The notes: generated by a model from the letters alone, not told the origin. A stretch of 64,000 nucleotides of DNA from Sphingomonas sp. LaA6.9 (GCF_022601895.1 NZ_JAKVIO010000003.1:1-64000); one strand, 5' to 3'. Shown: positions 53,882 to 63,568, counted from the first letter of the stretch. Program-made: numbers and translations.

Positions 53882-54862
53882 TCAGCCCTCGTCGCCGTAG
53901 ATCGCGATCTTCTTCACGCCGTCGCTCGTCGCCTTGGCGCGGTACATGCCCGGAGTGTTGAACGACCAGTCGGCATTGCCGCCGGGGCCGGTGACGATCA
54001 CGCCGCCCGTGCCGCCCAGCGTGCCCAGTTCGGCCAGCACCGCATCGGCCGCCTGTTTGGGCGTTTCGCCCTTGAGCCGCACGCGCGCGCAGATCTCGTG
54101 CGCGACGCCCAGGCGGATGAAATACTCGCCCGCGCCGGTTGCTGAGATCGCGCAGGCGCGGTCATCGGCATAGGTGCCCGCGCCGATCACGGGCGAATCG
54201 CCGATACGACCCCAGCGCTTGCCGGTAAGCCCACCCGTCGAGGTCGCGGCGGCGACATGGCCGTTGCCGTCGACGGCGACCGCACCGACCGTGCCATATT
54301 TCAGGTCGACATCGTACCAGCCGACCTTCTTTGCTTTCATCTCATCAAGCTGGCGCTTGCGTTCGGGGGTCGAGAACCAGCTGGGGTCGACCTGCGGCAG
54401 CCCCTGTTCGATCGAGAACTGGTCGGCGCCCTCGGCGCTCAAAAAGACGTGCGGGCTCTTTTCCATGACTGCGCGCGCCAGGCTGACCGGGTTTCGGGTA
54501 CGCGTCGCGCGCGCCACCGCGCCCGCAGCGCGCGTGCGACCGTCCATGATCGCGGCGTCGAGTTCGTTGCGGCCTTCATAGGTGAACACTGCGCCGCGGC
54601 CCGCGTTGAAATTCGGATCGTCCTCGAGAACCTTCACGGCAGCCTCGACCGCGTCGAGCGAGGAACCGCCTTGCCCAAGCACCCTGGATCCCGCCTCGAG
54701 CGCCTGATCGAGTGCCTTGCGGATTTCCTTGTCCTGCTCATGCGTCAGGCGCTCGCGCTCAATGACGCCTGCGCCTCCATGGATGACGAGCGTCCATTTG
54801 GGGGCGGCTTGGGCGGCGCTGGATGACATCAAAACGGCTCCGAGAAAAAACAGGAAACGCAT
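53882..54862 (-). CDS. isoaspartyl peptidase/L-asparaginase (Ntn hydrolase), exported
   Basis: The 326-residue protein has a signal peptide (RFLFFLGAVLMSSSAAQA), then WTLVIHGGAGVIERERLT, NAGRGAVFTYEGRNELDAAIMDG and the self-cleavage site YGTVGAVAVDGNGHVAAATSTGG, whose Thr becomes the new N-terminal nucleophile. The GTGAGEYFIRLG motif follows. It hydrolyses beta-aspartyl peptides and asparagine. It precedes the S1/P1 nuclease gene in one operon. Confidence 0.94.
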   Translation of the reverse strand: MRFLFFLGAVLMSSSAAQAAPKWTLVIHGGAGVIERERLTHEQDKEIRKALDQALEAGSRVLGQGGSSLDAVEAAVKVLEDDPNFNAGRGAVFTYEGRNELDAAIMDGRTRAAGAVARATRTRNPVSLARAVMEKSPHVFLSAEGADQFSIEQGLPQVDPSWFSTPERKRQLDEMKAKKVGWYDVDLKYGTVGAVAVDGNGHVAAATSTGGLTGKRWGRIGDSPVIGAGTYADDRACAISATGAGEYFIRLGVAHEICARVRLKGETPKQAADAVLAELGTLGGTGGVIVTGPGGNADWSFNTPGMYRAKATSDGVKKIAIYGDEG

Positions 54863-54898
54863 GGGGAGAACCTCCCGTTCGTGTTGGCCGTGCTCTTA

Positions 54899-54947
54899 GA
54901 GCACTTCCCGAAAAAGTGGGAACCGGTTTTTCGGTCGGGAAGTGCTC
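54899..54947. repeat. nested alphaproteobacterial extragenic palindrome
   Basis: GAGCACTTCCCGA (54899-54911) and TCGGGAAGTGCTC (54935-54947) are perfect inverted arms; inside, CCGAAAAA (54908-54915) pairs with TTTTTCGG (54927-54934). The core AAAGTGGGAACCGGTTTTTC is recognisable as the repeat scattered in Rhizobiales and relatives. It lies in the 247-base divergent region between the isoaspartyl peptidase and MFS genes. Confidence 0.8.
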
Positions 54948-55109
54948 AAGATATTTGGTCGGGAGCCTTTCTGGTCCGGCAAGACGATTCCGGCTTCCCG
55001 GGAAAGGTTCTGCCAGAAAAGGGGGCGCCCTCAACACGCTATCGCCACGCGCATGTTACCGGCTATGTCGGAAATCAACGGCGGTAAAGACCGGGCAAGG
55101 GAGTGGCGA

Positions 55110-56738
55110 ATGACGGGAGCGATCGAGGTCGAAGCAAGCAAGCCGCGCGGGCAGAGCGAGAGGCTGGTCATTCTCGCCTCGTCGCTCGGCACCGTATTCG
55201 AATGGTATGATTTTTACCTGTACGGGCTGCTTGCGACGATCATTTCGGCGCAGTTCTTCTCGGGTGTCAACGAGACGACGGGCTTCATCTTCGCGCTCGC
55301 CGCCTTTGCCGCGGGCTTCGCGGTCAGGCCCTTCGGCGCGCTCTTCTTCGGGCGGATCGGCGATCTTGTCGGCCGAAAGAACACCTTTCTGGTCACAATG
55401 GGGATCATGGGGCTTTCGACCTTCGTCGTTGGGCTGTTGCCCAGCTACGCCGCGATCGGGGTTGCAGCGCCGATCATGCTCGTGCTGCTGCGGCTCCTCC
55501 AGGGGCTGGCGCTCGGCGGCGAATATGGCGGAGCGGCCACCTATGTCGCTGAACATGCCCCCGCGAACCGGCGCGGCCTCTTCACCAGCTTCATCCAGAC
55601 CACGGCGACGCTGGGGTTGTTCGCGGCGCTGCTGGTCGTGATTGGTACGCGCACATGGCTGGGAGAGGCCGCCTTTGCGGACTGGGGCTGGCGCATTCCC
55701 TTCCTGATTTCGGTGGTGCTGCTGGGCGTATCGCTGTGGATCAGGCTCCAGCTCGAGGAGAGCCCGGTTTTTCTCGCGATGAAGGAGGAAGGCAAGCAAT
55801 CAAAGGCGCCGCTCACAGAAGCCTTTGCGCGCTGGGGCAATCTCAGGATCGTGCTGATCGCGCTGTTCGGCGCAGTGGCCGGACAGGCGGTGGTCTGGTA
55901 TGCGGGGCAATTCTATGCGCTCTTCTTTCTGGAAAAGACGCTCAAGGTCGATGGCGCGACCGCCAATATCCTGATCGCGATCGCGCTGGCGATCGGTACT
56001 CCTGCCTTCATCTTCTTCGGCTGGCTGTCGGATCGCGTGGGCCGCAAGCCGATCATCCTCATCGGGTGCACGCTCGCGGCACTCACCTATTTTCCGCTGT
56101 TCGATGCACTTGCAAAGGCCGCCAATCCGGCACTCCATGCGGCGCAGCGAATGGCGCCAGCGATGGTGATCGCCGATCCTGACACGTGCTCATTCCAGTT
56201 CGACCCAATCGGGCGCAACAGGTTCGAAAGCTCGGGCTGTGACGTCGCCAAATCGTGGCTGGCGCGCGCCGGGGTCAGCTATGCCAACAGCGAGGCACCG
56301 GGCAGCGAGGCGCGCGTCGTCATCGGCGAGGAGTCGATCGCCTATGCCGGCGATCCCAGGGCATTCCGGCAGGAGCTGGACGGCGCGCTTGCGCGCGCGG
56401 GCTATCCCGCCAGCGCCGACAAGGATGCGATCAACAAGCCGCTGGTGGTGGCGATCCTCACCATCCTCGTGCTCTATGTGACGATGGTCTATGGCCCGAT
56501 CGCGGCGCTGCTCGTGGAGCTGTTCCCGACGCGGATCCGCTATACGTCGATGTCGCTGCCCTATCATATCGGCAATGGCTGGTTTGGTGGTTTCCTGCCC
56601 ACCACGGCCTTTGCGATGGTCGCCGCGACAGGGGATATCTATTACGGGCTGTGGTATCCCGTCGTCATCGCCGCGCTCACGGTGGCAATCGGCCTGCTAC
56701 TTCTACCGGAGACCTTCCGGCGCGCGATCGACGAATGA
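55110..56738 (+). CDS. MHS-type MFS transporter with a large loop insert
   Basis: The 542-residue protein has MFS signatures FGRIGDLVGRKNTF and GLALGGEYGGAATYVAEHAP of the metabolite:H+ symporter group, with 12 predicted segments. Between about residues 330 and 445 is a soluble insert (two Cys: DPDTCSFQF and ESSGCDV) that is absent from short members such as ProP. Longer (about 540-560) members with such inserts occur in sphingomonads, so this may be a subfamily trait. The start at 55110 is backed by CAAGGGAG; upstream codons run into the repeat. Confidence 0.9.
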   Translation: MTGAIEVEASKPRGQSERLVILASSLGTVFEWYDFYLYGLLATIISAQFFSGVNETTGFIFALAAFAAGFAVRPFGALFFGRIGDLVGRKNTFLVTMGIMGLSTFVVGLLPSYAAIGVAAPIMLVLLRLLQGLALGGEYGGAATYVAEHAPANRRGLFTSFIQTTATLGLFAALLVVIGTRTWLGEAAFADWGWRIPFLISVVLLGVSLWIRLQLEESPVFLAMKEEGKQSKAPLTEAFARWGNLRIVLIALFGAVAGQAVVWYAGQFYALFFLEKTLKVDGATANILIAIALAIGTPAFIFFGWLSDRVGRKPIILIGCTLAALTYFPLFDALAKAANPALHAAQRMAPAMVIADPDTCSFQFDPIGRNRFESSGCDVAKSWLARAGVSYANSEAPGSEARVVIGEESIAYAGDPRAFRQELDGALARAGYPASADKDAINKPLVVAILTILVLYVTMVYGPIAALLVELFPTRIRYTSMSLPYHIGNGWFGGFLPTTAFAMVAATGDIYYGLWYPVVIAALTVAIGLLLLPETFRRAIDE

Positions 56739-57887
56739 GCGAGATCGGGGTGGTGGCCGGAACCCTTTGAGGCCGATCAGCAGCCGGAAACCGGGGATTG
56801 CGCGCCCGATCCGGTAGAAGATCCAGCATCCCGCGACCGTCGCGACGACCAGCAGTGCGAACTGTATCGATGGCGCAAGGTGCGCGGGGATCATCCACCA
56901 GCCGACAAGCACGATGATCGTCTGGTGGATGATGTAGAAGGGAAACACGGCTTCGGTCAGCATCGGGCGCGCGGGGTGGTCGCGATTGAGGAAACGGTCG
57001 GCCAGCCCGATCAGGGCGATGATGGTGCACCAGGCCTGGACGATCCGGGCGACCTCGATCGCCATGTCGAGCATCTCGGGACGCGAACTGCCAGCGGGCC
57101 CGTCGAACAGGATCGTAACGACCACGGCGTAGCTGAGGATCGCGAGGAGCCCGGCCGCCTTCCAATGGCTGCGGATCGCGCGCCAGAGCGTGTCGCTCTG
57201 CGCGAGGAGATAACCGAACAGGAAGATCGGGAAATAGGCGGCGTGCGCCCCCCAGTCGTCCACCAGCGCGTGCGTCTCGTCTGCACCGGGAAACAGCACG
57301 AATGCGCGCAGCGCAAGTAGCAGCAGGGGGACGATCAGGATACGTCTGCCCGACAGCAGCGATTCCGCGCCGTGCACGGCGGCGTTACGGACGCGCGCAG
57401 GTGCCAGCAGGATGAGCGCGAGCAGCATCGAATAGGCCCAGAGATAGACGACGAACCAGAGATGATTCCAGGTCGGCAGAATGATGCCGTGGAGCGCGCC
57501 GAGGCGGAAATAGTCCTGCATCCAGAAATATGTGAAGCCATGCGCATAGCCATGCTTGAACATCAGCTCCACCCACGCCTGGGGCGGTACGATAACCGTG
57601 ACGCCGAAAATGAGCGGAACCAGCAAACGCGCGGTGCGCGATGCGGCGAAGCCGCCCGGGCCACTCAGCTTGGTCATCAGCTTGCAGCTCGCATAGCCCG
57701 AGACCGCGAAGAGCAGCGCGAGCCGCCAGGGATTGACCGCCATCATCGGCAGCGTCGCCCCGTCGATGGGGTGCGCGGTCTTCACATGCCAGTCCCAGGG
57801 CACGAAAAACATGCCGATATGGTATAAGATGAGCAGGCCGAAGGCGCCGATGCGCAGCCAGTCCACCCCGTAGTGCCGATCCGTCAT
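56703..57887 (-). CDS. acyltransferase-3 family membrane protein, copy A
   Basis: The 394-residue protein has about ten hydrophobic segments and the family N-terminus YGVDWLRIGAFGLLILYHIGMFFVPW, with AVNPWRLALLFAVSGYASCKLM and AVFPFYIIHQTIIVLVGWW later. Such proteins O-acylate glycans or other surface molecules (OpgC/OafA relatives). It follows the second copy at 57946, in tandem. The 3' end overlaps the convergent MFS gene by 36 bases. The ATG at 57887 is chosen because the family sequence starts there. Confidence 0.88.
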   Translation of the reverse strand: MTDRHYGVDWLRIGAFGLLILYHIGMFFVPWDWHVKTAHPIDGATLPMMAVNPWRLALLFAVSGYASCKLMTKLSGPGGFAASRTARLLVPLIFGVTVIVPPQAWVELMFKHGYAHGFTYFWMQDYFRLGALHGIILPTWNHLWFVVYLWAYSMLLALILLAPARVRNAAVHGAESLLSGRRILIVPLLLLALRAFVLFPGADETHALVDDWGAHAAYFPIFLFGYLLAQSDTLWRAIRSHWKAAGLLAILSYAVVVTILFDGPAGSSRPEMLDMAIEVARIVQAWCTIIALIGLADRFLNRDHPARPMLTEAVFPFYIIHQTIIVLVGWWMIPAHLAPSIQFALLVVATVAGCWIFYRIGRAIPGFRLLIGLKGFRPPPRSRSFVDRAPEGLR

Positions 57888-57945
57888 CCCACCATGTCTA
57901 TCCGGCTTGCGATTACGGAGCCAGCCGTCCTGGTTACCGAACCGC

Positions 57946-59130
57946 CTAGGTTGCGGATGCAATGATGGCCGGGCGAATCCGGGACCTGGCGTTCAGGCCG
58001 ATCAGCGGGCGCACCACGCCTATCTGTGCGCCTATGGCGTAAAAGACGCCGCATGAAATAACCGTCCCCGCAAACATGAGGATGAACTGCGTCGTGTTCG
58101 ACAGCCCCGAAGGCAGCAGCCACCATCCGATCACGACGATCATCGTCTGGTGGAGGATGTAGACGGGAAAGACCGCTTCGCTCAGGGGCGCGCGCCATCG
58201 TGCATCGCGGTTGAGCCATGTGTTGGCGGCGTGGAGCAGCACGAGCGTCATCGACCACATCATCGCCATCATGGCGGCGCGATCGAGCGCCATCATGTCG
58301 TGTGGCGGAATGGCCTTGCCGGGGTAAAGCGCCTCGACCCATGCGAGCACCGCATAGGCGGCGAAGGCAAGCACCAGCGAAGGCTTCCAAAGCCGGGCAA
58401 TTGCGGGCCACAGCGCGGGAGTTCGTGCGAACCCGAAACCGAAAAGAAAGGCAGGGATATACATGGCATCGCCGGTCCAGTCGTCGAACAGGCCGTGCGC
58501 CTCGCTGACGGTGAAGGTCATCGCGACGCGGACGCAGATGAAGAAGGCCAGCGGTATCCAGAGCAGGCGCCACCCCTGCGCCAGCGTCTCGAACCGACGT
58601 GCGATCTCAGCGACCAACTGCGCGGGCAGCCATGCGACCGCGCCCGTCAGCAGCATGGTATAGGCCCAGAGATAGGCCACGAACCAGAGATGCTCCCATT
58701 CCGGAAGCGCGATGCCGTGCAGCGTGCCGAAGCGGAAATAATCGCTCAGCCAGAAATGCAGAAAAGGGCCGTCATGGAGCCCCAGAACCTTCAGCCTTAT
58801 CCAGCTCTGCGGCGGGATGATGACCGCCATGGCAAAAGCGAGCGGCACCAGCAGACGGAGGCTGCGCATCCGCGCGAAGGCTCCGGGGCTGACAAGCTTG
58901 TCGAGCATGGCGTGCGAGGCATAGCCCGACACGACGAAGAGCAATGTGAGCCGCCACGGTGTCACGAACAGCATCGGATATGACACCCAGCCCACCGGCT
59001 CCGCGCTTTTCACCAGCCAGTTCCACGGCGAGAAATACAGGCCGATATGATACAGGATGAGCAGCAGGAAGGCGCCGATCCGCAGCCAATCGAGTCCGTA
59101 ATGCCGGGAGATGCCGGCAGCCCTTGCCAC
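57946..59130 (-). CDS. acyltransferase-3 family membrane protein, copy B
   Basis: The 394-residue protein is a clear paralogue of the next gene: YGLDWLRIGAFLLLILYHIGLYFSPW, VTPWRLTLLFVVSGYASHAML, and AVFPVYILHQTMIVVIGWWLL. The start is a GTG; no nearby ATG fits. The two copies differ at many positions, so the duplication is not recent. It is divergent from ispG with about 77 bases between. The glycan target is unknown; no polysaccharide cluster adjoins. Confidence 0.88.
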   Translation of the reverse strand: MARAAGISRHYGLDWLRIGAFLLLILYHIGLYFSPWNWLVKSAEPVGWVSYPMLFVTPWRLTLLFVVSGYASHAMLDKLVSPGAFARMRSLRLLVPLAFAMAVIIPPQSWIRLKVLGLHDGPFLHFWLSDYFRFGTLHGIALPEWEHLWFVAYLWAYTMLLTGAVAWLPAQLVAEIARRFETLAQGWRLLWIPLAFFICVRVAMTFTVSEAHGLFDDWTGDAMYIPAFLFGFGFARTPALWPAIARLWKPSLVLAFAAYAVLAWVEALYPGKAIPPHDMMALDRAAMMAMMWSMTLVLLHAANTWLNRDARWRAPLSEAVFPVYILHQTMIVVIGWWLLPSGLSNTTQFILMFAGTVISCGVFYAIGAQIGVVRPLIGLNARSRIRPAIIASAT

Positions 59131-59207
59131 GCCTATATTGCCTTCTATCGGTGAGCGCCCGTCGGCGCTATAAGCCGGGCCGGCTGATAATCGCAGAGTA
59201 GTTAAGA

Positions 59208-60332
59208 ATGTCCGTTCGTCCCTGGCGCGATATCGCGCGCCGCCAGTCGCGTCAGATCATGGTGGGCAACGTCCCCGTCGGCGGTGATGCGCCCGTCAGC
59301 GTTCAAACGATGACCAATACGCTCACGTCCGACGCGAAGGCGACGATCGACCAGATCCGCCGCTGCGAGGATGCGGGCGTGGACATCATCCGCGTGTCGT
59401 GTCCCGACGAGCAATCGACCGCGGCGCTGAAGCAGATCGTGCGCGCGGCGCGCGTACCGATCGTCGCGGACATCCATTTCCACTACAAGCGCGCACTGGA
59501 GGCCGCCGACGCCGGCGCGGCCTGTCTGCGCATCAATCCGGGCAATATCGGCTCCGAAGCGCGCGTGAAGGAGGTTGTCGACGCGGCCAAGGCCAATGGC
59601 TGCGCGATCCGCATCGGCGTGAACGCGGGCAGCCTCGAAAAGGACCTGCTCGAAAAATATGGCGAGCCCTGCCCCGAGGCGCTGGTCGAAAGCGCGCTCG
59701 ACCATATCAAGCTGCTCCAGGACCAGGACTTTCACGAATACAAGGTCGCGGTGAAGGCGTCCGACGTCTTCCTTGCAGTCTCGGCCTATATGGGGCTGGC
59801 CGAAGCCGTGGATTGTCCGCTGCATCTGGGCATCACCGAGGCGGGTGGGCTGATCGGCGGCACCGTGAAATCCGCGATCGGCATCGGCAATCTGCTCTGG
59901 GCGGGGATCGGCGACACGATCCGCGTCTCGCTCTCGGCTGAGCCCGAGGAAGAGGTGCGCGTCGGCTATGAGATCCTGAAATCGCTGGGTATCCGGTCGC
60001 GCGGCGTGCGCGTCGTATCATGCCCGAGTTGCGCGCGACAGGGCTTCGACGTGATCCGCACCGTCCAGGCGCTCGAAGAGCGCCTCCAGCACATTCACAC
60101 GCCGCTTTCGCTTTCGGTACTCGGCTGCGTGGTCAACGGCCCCGGTGAGGCGCGGGAGACCGACATCGGCATCACCGGCGGCGGCAACGGGAAACACATG
60201 GTCTATCTGTCGGGCGTGACCGATCATCATGTGCAGGACGCCGACATGATCGAGCACATTGTCAGGCTCGTGGAGGCCAAGGCGGCCGAGATCGAGGCAG
60301 CGAACACCGACGCGACGCTTGCCGCCGAATGA
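59208..60332 (+). CDS. ispG: 4-hydroxy-3-methylbut-2-enyl diphosphate synthase (flavodoxin)
   Basis: IspG is a 4Fe-4S enzyme in the MEP pathway, the isoprenoid source for the carotenoids. The 374 residues have the family start [28 protein letters not shown], an [13 protein letters not shown] segment and the Fe-S cysteines in [11 protein letters not shown] and [22 protein letters not shown]. The sequence is of standard length. The next gene overlaps its stop (ATGA). Confidence 0.97.
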   Translation: MSVRPWRDIARRQSRQIMVGNVPVGGDAPVSVQTMTNTLTSDAKATIDQIRRCEDAGVDIIRVSCPDEQSTAALKQIVRAARVPIVADIHFHYKRALEAADAGAACLRINPGNIGSEARVKEVVDAAKANGCAIRIGVNAGSLEKDLLEKYGEPCPEALVESALDHIKLLQDQDFHEYKVAVKASDVFLAVSAYMGLAEAVDCPLHLGITEAGGLIGGTVKSAIGIGNLLWAGIGDTIRVSLSAEPEEEVRVGYEILKSLGIRSRGVRVVSCPSCARQGFDVIRTVQALEERLQHIHTPLSLSVLGCVVNGPGEARETDIGITGGGNGKHMVYLSGVTDHHVQDADMIEHIVRLVEAKAAEIEAANTDATLAAE

Positions 60333-61222
60333 AGCAAGCCTCTCCGGCAACCGCCTTCGGCGTGGCAACGCTTGGTATCGCCGTGTTCTCGGCGATGGAC
60401 GCGATCATGAAGGGACTGTCGATCGAGATCGGCGCCTATAACGCGATGCTCTGGCGCTGCATTTTCGGGCTTGCGATCGGAGTTCCCATGTTCGTGCTGA
60501 TGCGCAAGCGCTGGCCAGCACGGCCCGTGCTCGTGCTGCATTTCTGGCGCGGCGTAACCGCGGGCGGATCGGTGCTGCTGTTCTTCTGGGGGCTGGCGCG
60601 CGTGCCCATCGCGCAGGGTGTCGCGCTCAGCTTCGTCGCGCCGCTCGTAGCGCTTTTCCTTGCCGCCGTGGTGCTCAAGGAAAAGGTCGGGCGCGCCGCA
60701 ATATCGGCCTCGGTGATCGCCTTTGCGGGCGTGCTCGTCATCCTTGCGGGGCAGGCAGAGGCGGATATGGGGCCTGATGCGTTTCGCGGCGCTATCGCGA
60801 TACTGATCGCCGCGGTGCTCTATGCCTTCAACCTCGTCGTGGCGCGGCGCCAGTCGCTCGTCGCCGATCCGGTCGAGGTTGCGCTGTTCTTCAATATCGT
60901 CGCCGGTGCCCTCTACGCCTTCGCCGCACCATGGCTCGCGCTTGTTCCCAGCGCGGAGCAATTGCCGTTGCTCGCGGTCTCCGCGCTCTTCGCCTTCGTC
61001 TCGATGATGCTGCTCGCCTGGGCATATGCGCGCGCCGAGGCGCAATATCTTCTGCCCGTCGAGTATACCGCGTTCATCTGGGCGGCGCTGCTTGGCTGGT
61101 GGTTCTTCGACGAAAGCGTGTCCGCGCTCACCATCATCGGCGCGCTGATGATCGTGGCCGGGTGCCTGCTAGCGGCGCGCAAGCGCCCCGAACCCGTCAC
61201 CCATGCGGAGGCCGCGTTATGA
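60329..61222 (+). CDS. DMT superfamily (EamA) transporter
   Basis: The 297-residue protein has ten hydrophobic segments in two EamA repeats, with [26 protein letters not shown] in the first half and [24 protein letters not shown] in the second. Substrates of such transporters vary (amino acids, nucleosides and others). It is coupled to ispG and to the following GT-like gene through ATGA overlaps. Confidence 0.9.
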   Translation: MKQASPATAFGVATLGIAVFSAMDAIMKGLSIEIGAYNAMLWRCIFGLAIGVPMFVLMRKRWPARPVLVLHFWRGVTAGGSVLLFFWGLARVPIAQGVALSFVAPLVALFLAAVVLKEKVGRAAISASVIAFAGVLVILAGQAEADMGPDAFRGAIAILIAAVLYAFNLVVARRQSLVADPVEVALFFNIVAGALYAFAAPWLALVPSAEQLPLLAVSALFAFVSMMLLAWAYARAEAQYLLPVEYTAFIWAALLGWWFFDESVSALTIIGALMIVAGCLLAARKRPEPVTHAEAAL

Positions 61223-62160
61223 TCGAGGAAATCAACTGGCACGTGAAACAGGCGCTCTACAAGCGGCTGTGCCGGCCGGTGCTGGCAACCCCGCCGATCC
61301 GGCCCGCCGATGACGGCGTGGTGCTGTTCTCCATGATGGGCTCCGCGGTGCTCATACCCTATCTGGTCGCGGTCAAGTCGCTCCACCATCATCTCGGGCG
61401 CGGGCGCGTCATGCTGCTCGATGACGGCACGCTCACGGCTGACGATCGGGCCATCCTCAAGGCGCATCTGGGCGATCCCGAAATCCTCTCGATCCATGAT
61501 GTCGATGTCGGCCCATGCCCCAACGGCGGGACGTGGGAAAGGTTGCTGACCTTGCTCGATCTGAGCGCCGGCAACTACATGATCCAGCTCGATTCGGACA
61601 CGGTGACGGTGGGGCCGGTGCCTGAACTGATCGAGGCGATCGATACCAATCGCAGCTTCACGCTGCTCGGCGAATCCGACATCGCGCCCGCGGTGCTTCC
61701 CGCGCCCGAATTCGTGCGCGAGAATTTCCCGCAGGGCACCGGAGCCGTTTCGCTGAGCGGGAGCCATGTCCAGCGCGCCACCGAGTCGGTGATGGATCGG
61801 CTCGCAATACCCGGGCTGGCATCGCCGCGCTATGTCCGCGGCTGCGCGGGCTTCGCTGGCTTTGCACGCGGCGGCGATCGGGGGCTGGCCACCCGTTTTT
61901 CGCAAGCCGCCGAAGCCGCCGTGGGGCGCTCGAAATGGTACCAATGGGGCAGCGAGCAGGTGGCGTCGAACTTTGTCGTCGCGAACGCGCCCGATCCGCT
62001 GCTGTTGCCCGCGGACCGTTACGTCAATCACTGGAACATGCCGCTTCCCGAGGATTCGCGGATGATCCATTTCATCGGCACCTATCGCTTTCACGGCATG
62101 GAATATCTCGCACGATCGCGCGCCGCGATCCGCGCGCTGAACGAAAGCGTCGCGGCATGA
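61219..62160 (+). CDS. conserved protein with GT-A-like features
   Basis: I do not recognise this 313-residue protein securely. A MIQLDSDTVTVGPVPEL motif near residues 116-132 resembles the DxD metal/sugar-nucleotide site of GT-A glycosyltransferases, and later WYQWGSEQVASNFVVA and YVNHWNMP with a C-terminal HFIGTYRFHG could match GT8-like ends. There is no signal peptide or membrane segment. It overlaps its neighbours on both sides by four bases, in a run with an EamA transporter and a GNAT. Confidence 0.6.
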   Translation: MIEEINWHVKQALYKRLCRPVLATPPIRPADDGVVLFSMMGSAVLIPYLVAVKSLHHHLGRGRVMLLDDGTLTADDRAILKAHLGDPEILSIHDVDVGPCPNGGTWERLLTLLDLSAGNYMIQLDSDTVTVGPVPELIEAIDTNRSFTLLGESDIAPAVLPAPEFVRENFPQGTGAVSLSGSHVQRATESVMDRLAIPGLASPRYVRGCAGFAGFARGGDRGLATRFSQAAEAAVGRSKWYQWGSEQVASNFVVANAPDPLLLPADRYVNHWNMPLPEDSRMIHFIGTYRFHGMEYLARSRAAIRALNESVAA

Positions 62161-62636
62161 GTGTTGCCATTCGCGCTGCCACCCGCCCCGACCTGCCGGT
62201 CATTCACGGCTTCATCGTGGCGCTCGCGGAATATGAGAAGCTCGCGCATGAGGTCCGCGCCGACGCGGCCCTGCTTGAACGCAATCTCTTCGGGCCGCAC
62301 CCCCATGCCGAGGTTCTGATCGCCGAGATCGACGATGCGCCTGTGGGATTTGCGCTGTTCTTCCACAATTTCTCGACCTTCGAGGGCAAGCCCGGCGTCT
62401 ATCTCGAAGACCTCTTCGTTGCGCCCGAGGCGCGCGGGGCAGGGGCAGGGCGCGCTTTGCTCGCGCGACTTGCCGCGATAGCGATCGAGCGCGACTGTGC
62501 GCGTCTCGAATGGTCGGTGCTTGACTGGAACGCACCCGCGATCGGCTTTTATCGTGCGATCGGCGCGCGGGCGATGGATGAATGGACCGTCCAGCGGCTC
62601 GATGGCGACGCGCTCCGGGCGCTGGCCGCCCCGTGA
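62157..62636 (+). CDS. GNAT family N-acetyltransferase
   Basis: The 159-residue protein shows AIRAATRPDLPVIHGFIVALAEYEKL and the acetyl-CoA-binding LEDLFVAPEARGAGAGRALLARLA near residues 80-103, then WNAPAIGFYRAIGA. The sequence is like the diamine/thialysine acetyltransferase-like subgroup with a DLFV motif; substrate not assigned. It overlaps the GT-like gene (ATGA) and is followed by a 90-base gap. Confidence 0.9.
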   Translation: MSVAIRAATRPDLPVIHGFIVALAEYEKLAHEVRADAALLERNLFGPHPHAEVLIAEIDDAPVGFALFFHNFSTFEGKPGVYLEDLFVAPEARGAGAGRALLARLAAIAIERDCARLEWSVLDWNAPAIGFYRAIGARAMDEWTVQRLDGDALRALAAP

Positions 62637-62726
62637 TCGTAAGGGCGATGGCGTCCTGACGTCATTCGCGCTTCCAGTCGGTGGACAGTGGCGTCTATAG
62701 GGCGAACGGCATAATTGGAGTTCATC

Positions 62727-63155
62727 ATGTTCCGGCGGATTGACGACAGCTTTTCGGTGGCCCCGCAGATCACGCCCGATCAGGTCGCGGCGGCGAAGGC
62801 GGACGGGGTGACGATGATCATCAACAACCGCCCCGACGACGAAGAGGCGGGCCAGACCAACGGCGCCGAAATCGCAGCCGCCGCCGAAGCCGCGGGTATC
62901 GGCTATCGTGCGATTCCCGTCACCCATGCGGGCTTTTCGGCGAATCAGCTCGACGAGATGAATGCTGCGCTCGACGCCGCGGGCGGGCAGGTGCTCGCCT
63001 ATTGCCGTTCGGGCACGCGCTCGACCTATCTCTGGGCATTGGCGCGTGCGCAGCGCGGTGACGCGCCCGATATGCTCGCCGAAAAGGCTGCGGCTGCGGG
63101 CTATGACCTGTTGTCGATCCGGCCGATGCTAGACGCGCTCAGCGGAGGCCGATGA
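62727..63155 (+). CDS. DUF442/TIGR01244-like phosphatase/sulfur-transfer protein
   Basis: The 142-residue protein has a dual-specificity-phosphatase-like fold with IINNRPDDEEAGQTNGAEI and the cysteine loop VLAYCRSGTRSTYLWAL (C-x5-R). This is the BLH/TIGR01244 family, often fused to persulfide dioxygenase-like Blh proteins in sulfide metabolism; here it is stand-alone. GGAG lies seven bases before the ATG. It is coupled to the small membrane protein that follows. Confidence 0.85.
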   Translation: MFRRIDDSFSVAPQITPDQVAAAKADGVTMIINNRPDDEEAGQTNGAEIAAAAEAAGIGYRAIPVTHAGFSANQLDEMNAALDAAGGQVLAYCRSGTRSTYLWALARAQRGDAPDMLAEKAAAAGYDLLSIRPMLDALSGGR

Positions 63156-63568
63156 ACTGGCTTTTGCTGGCGGGATCGCTGGCCGGGGTATTGGGGCTCG
63201 CGTTCGTTGCGCGGCTGCTCGGGCTGGGTGAGGAAGCGCGGATCGTCAATCCGGAACACGCCCTCGCGGTGGCGGACGAAGTCGACAGCGGCTTCGAGCC
63301 CGTCGCCGTGGTCGTTGATCGCGCCGGCTATGCCGCGCTGCTGCGTGATCGCGAGGGGCGATTGCTGCTCATACGCGCCCATGGGGCGCATTTCGTCGGG
63401 CGGCGGCTGACACCGTCGGTGGAAGCGCGGCTTGATCGCAACCAATTGACGCTGATCCCCGATGATCCGATGTTCGGTTCTGTGACGCTCAATCTGGGTT
63501 CGCAAGCGGCGGAGTGGGCCAGCCGCATGCGCGATCTGGTCAATGTGGGAACGATGACCGATGCCTGA
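63152..63568 (+). CDS. small membrane-anchored protein of unknown function
   Basis: The 138-residue product has one N-terminal membrane segment (WLLLAGSLAGVLGLAFVARLL) followed by a soluble domain rich in strands (AVVVDRAGYAALLRDREGRLLLIR, VTLNLGSQAAEWASRM). I do not recognise the family. It overlaps the genes on both sides (ATGA at the start, eight bases at the end), so it is translated with the phosphatase-like protein and the hydroxylase. Confidence 0.7.
   Translation: MNWLLLAGSLAGVLGLAFVARLLGLGEEARIVNPEHALAVADEVDSGFEPVAVVVDRAGYAALLRDREGRLLLIRAHGAHFVGRRLTPSVEARLDRNQLTLIPDDPMFGSVTLNLGSQAAEWASRMRDLVNVGTMTDA

Noticed and set aside
59154-59169. AGCGCC-CGTC-GGCGCT as an operator in the ispG promoter region
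   Set aside because: A six-pair GC stem is expected by chance in such DNA, and nothing else supports it.
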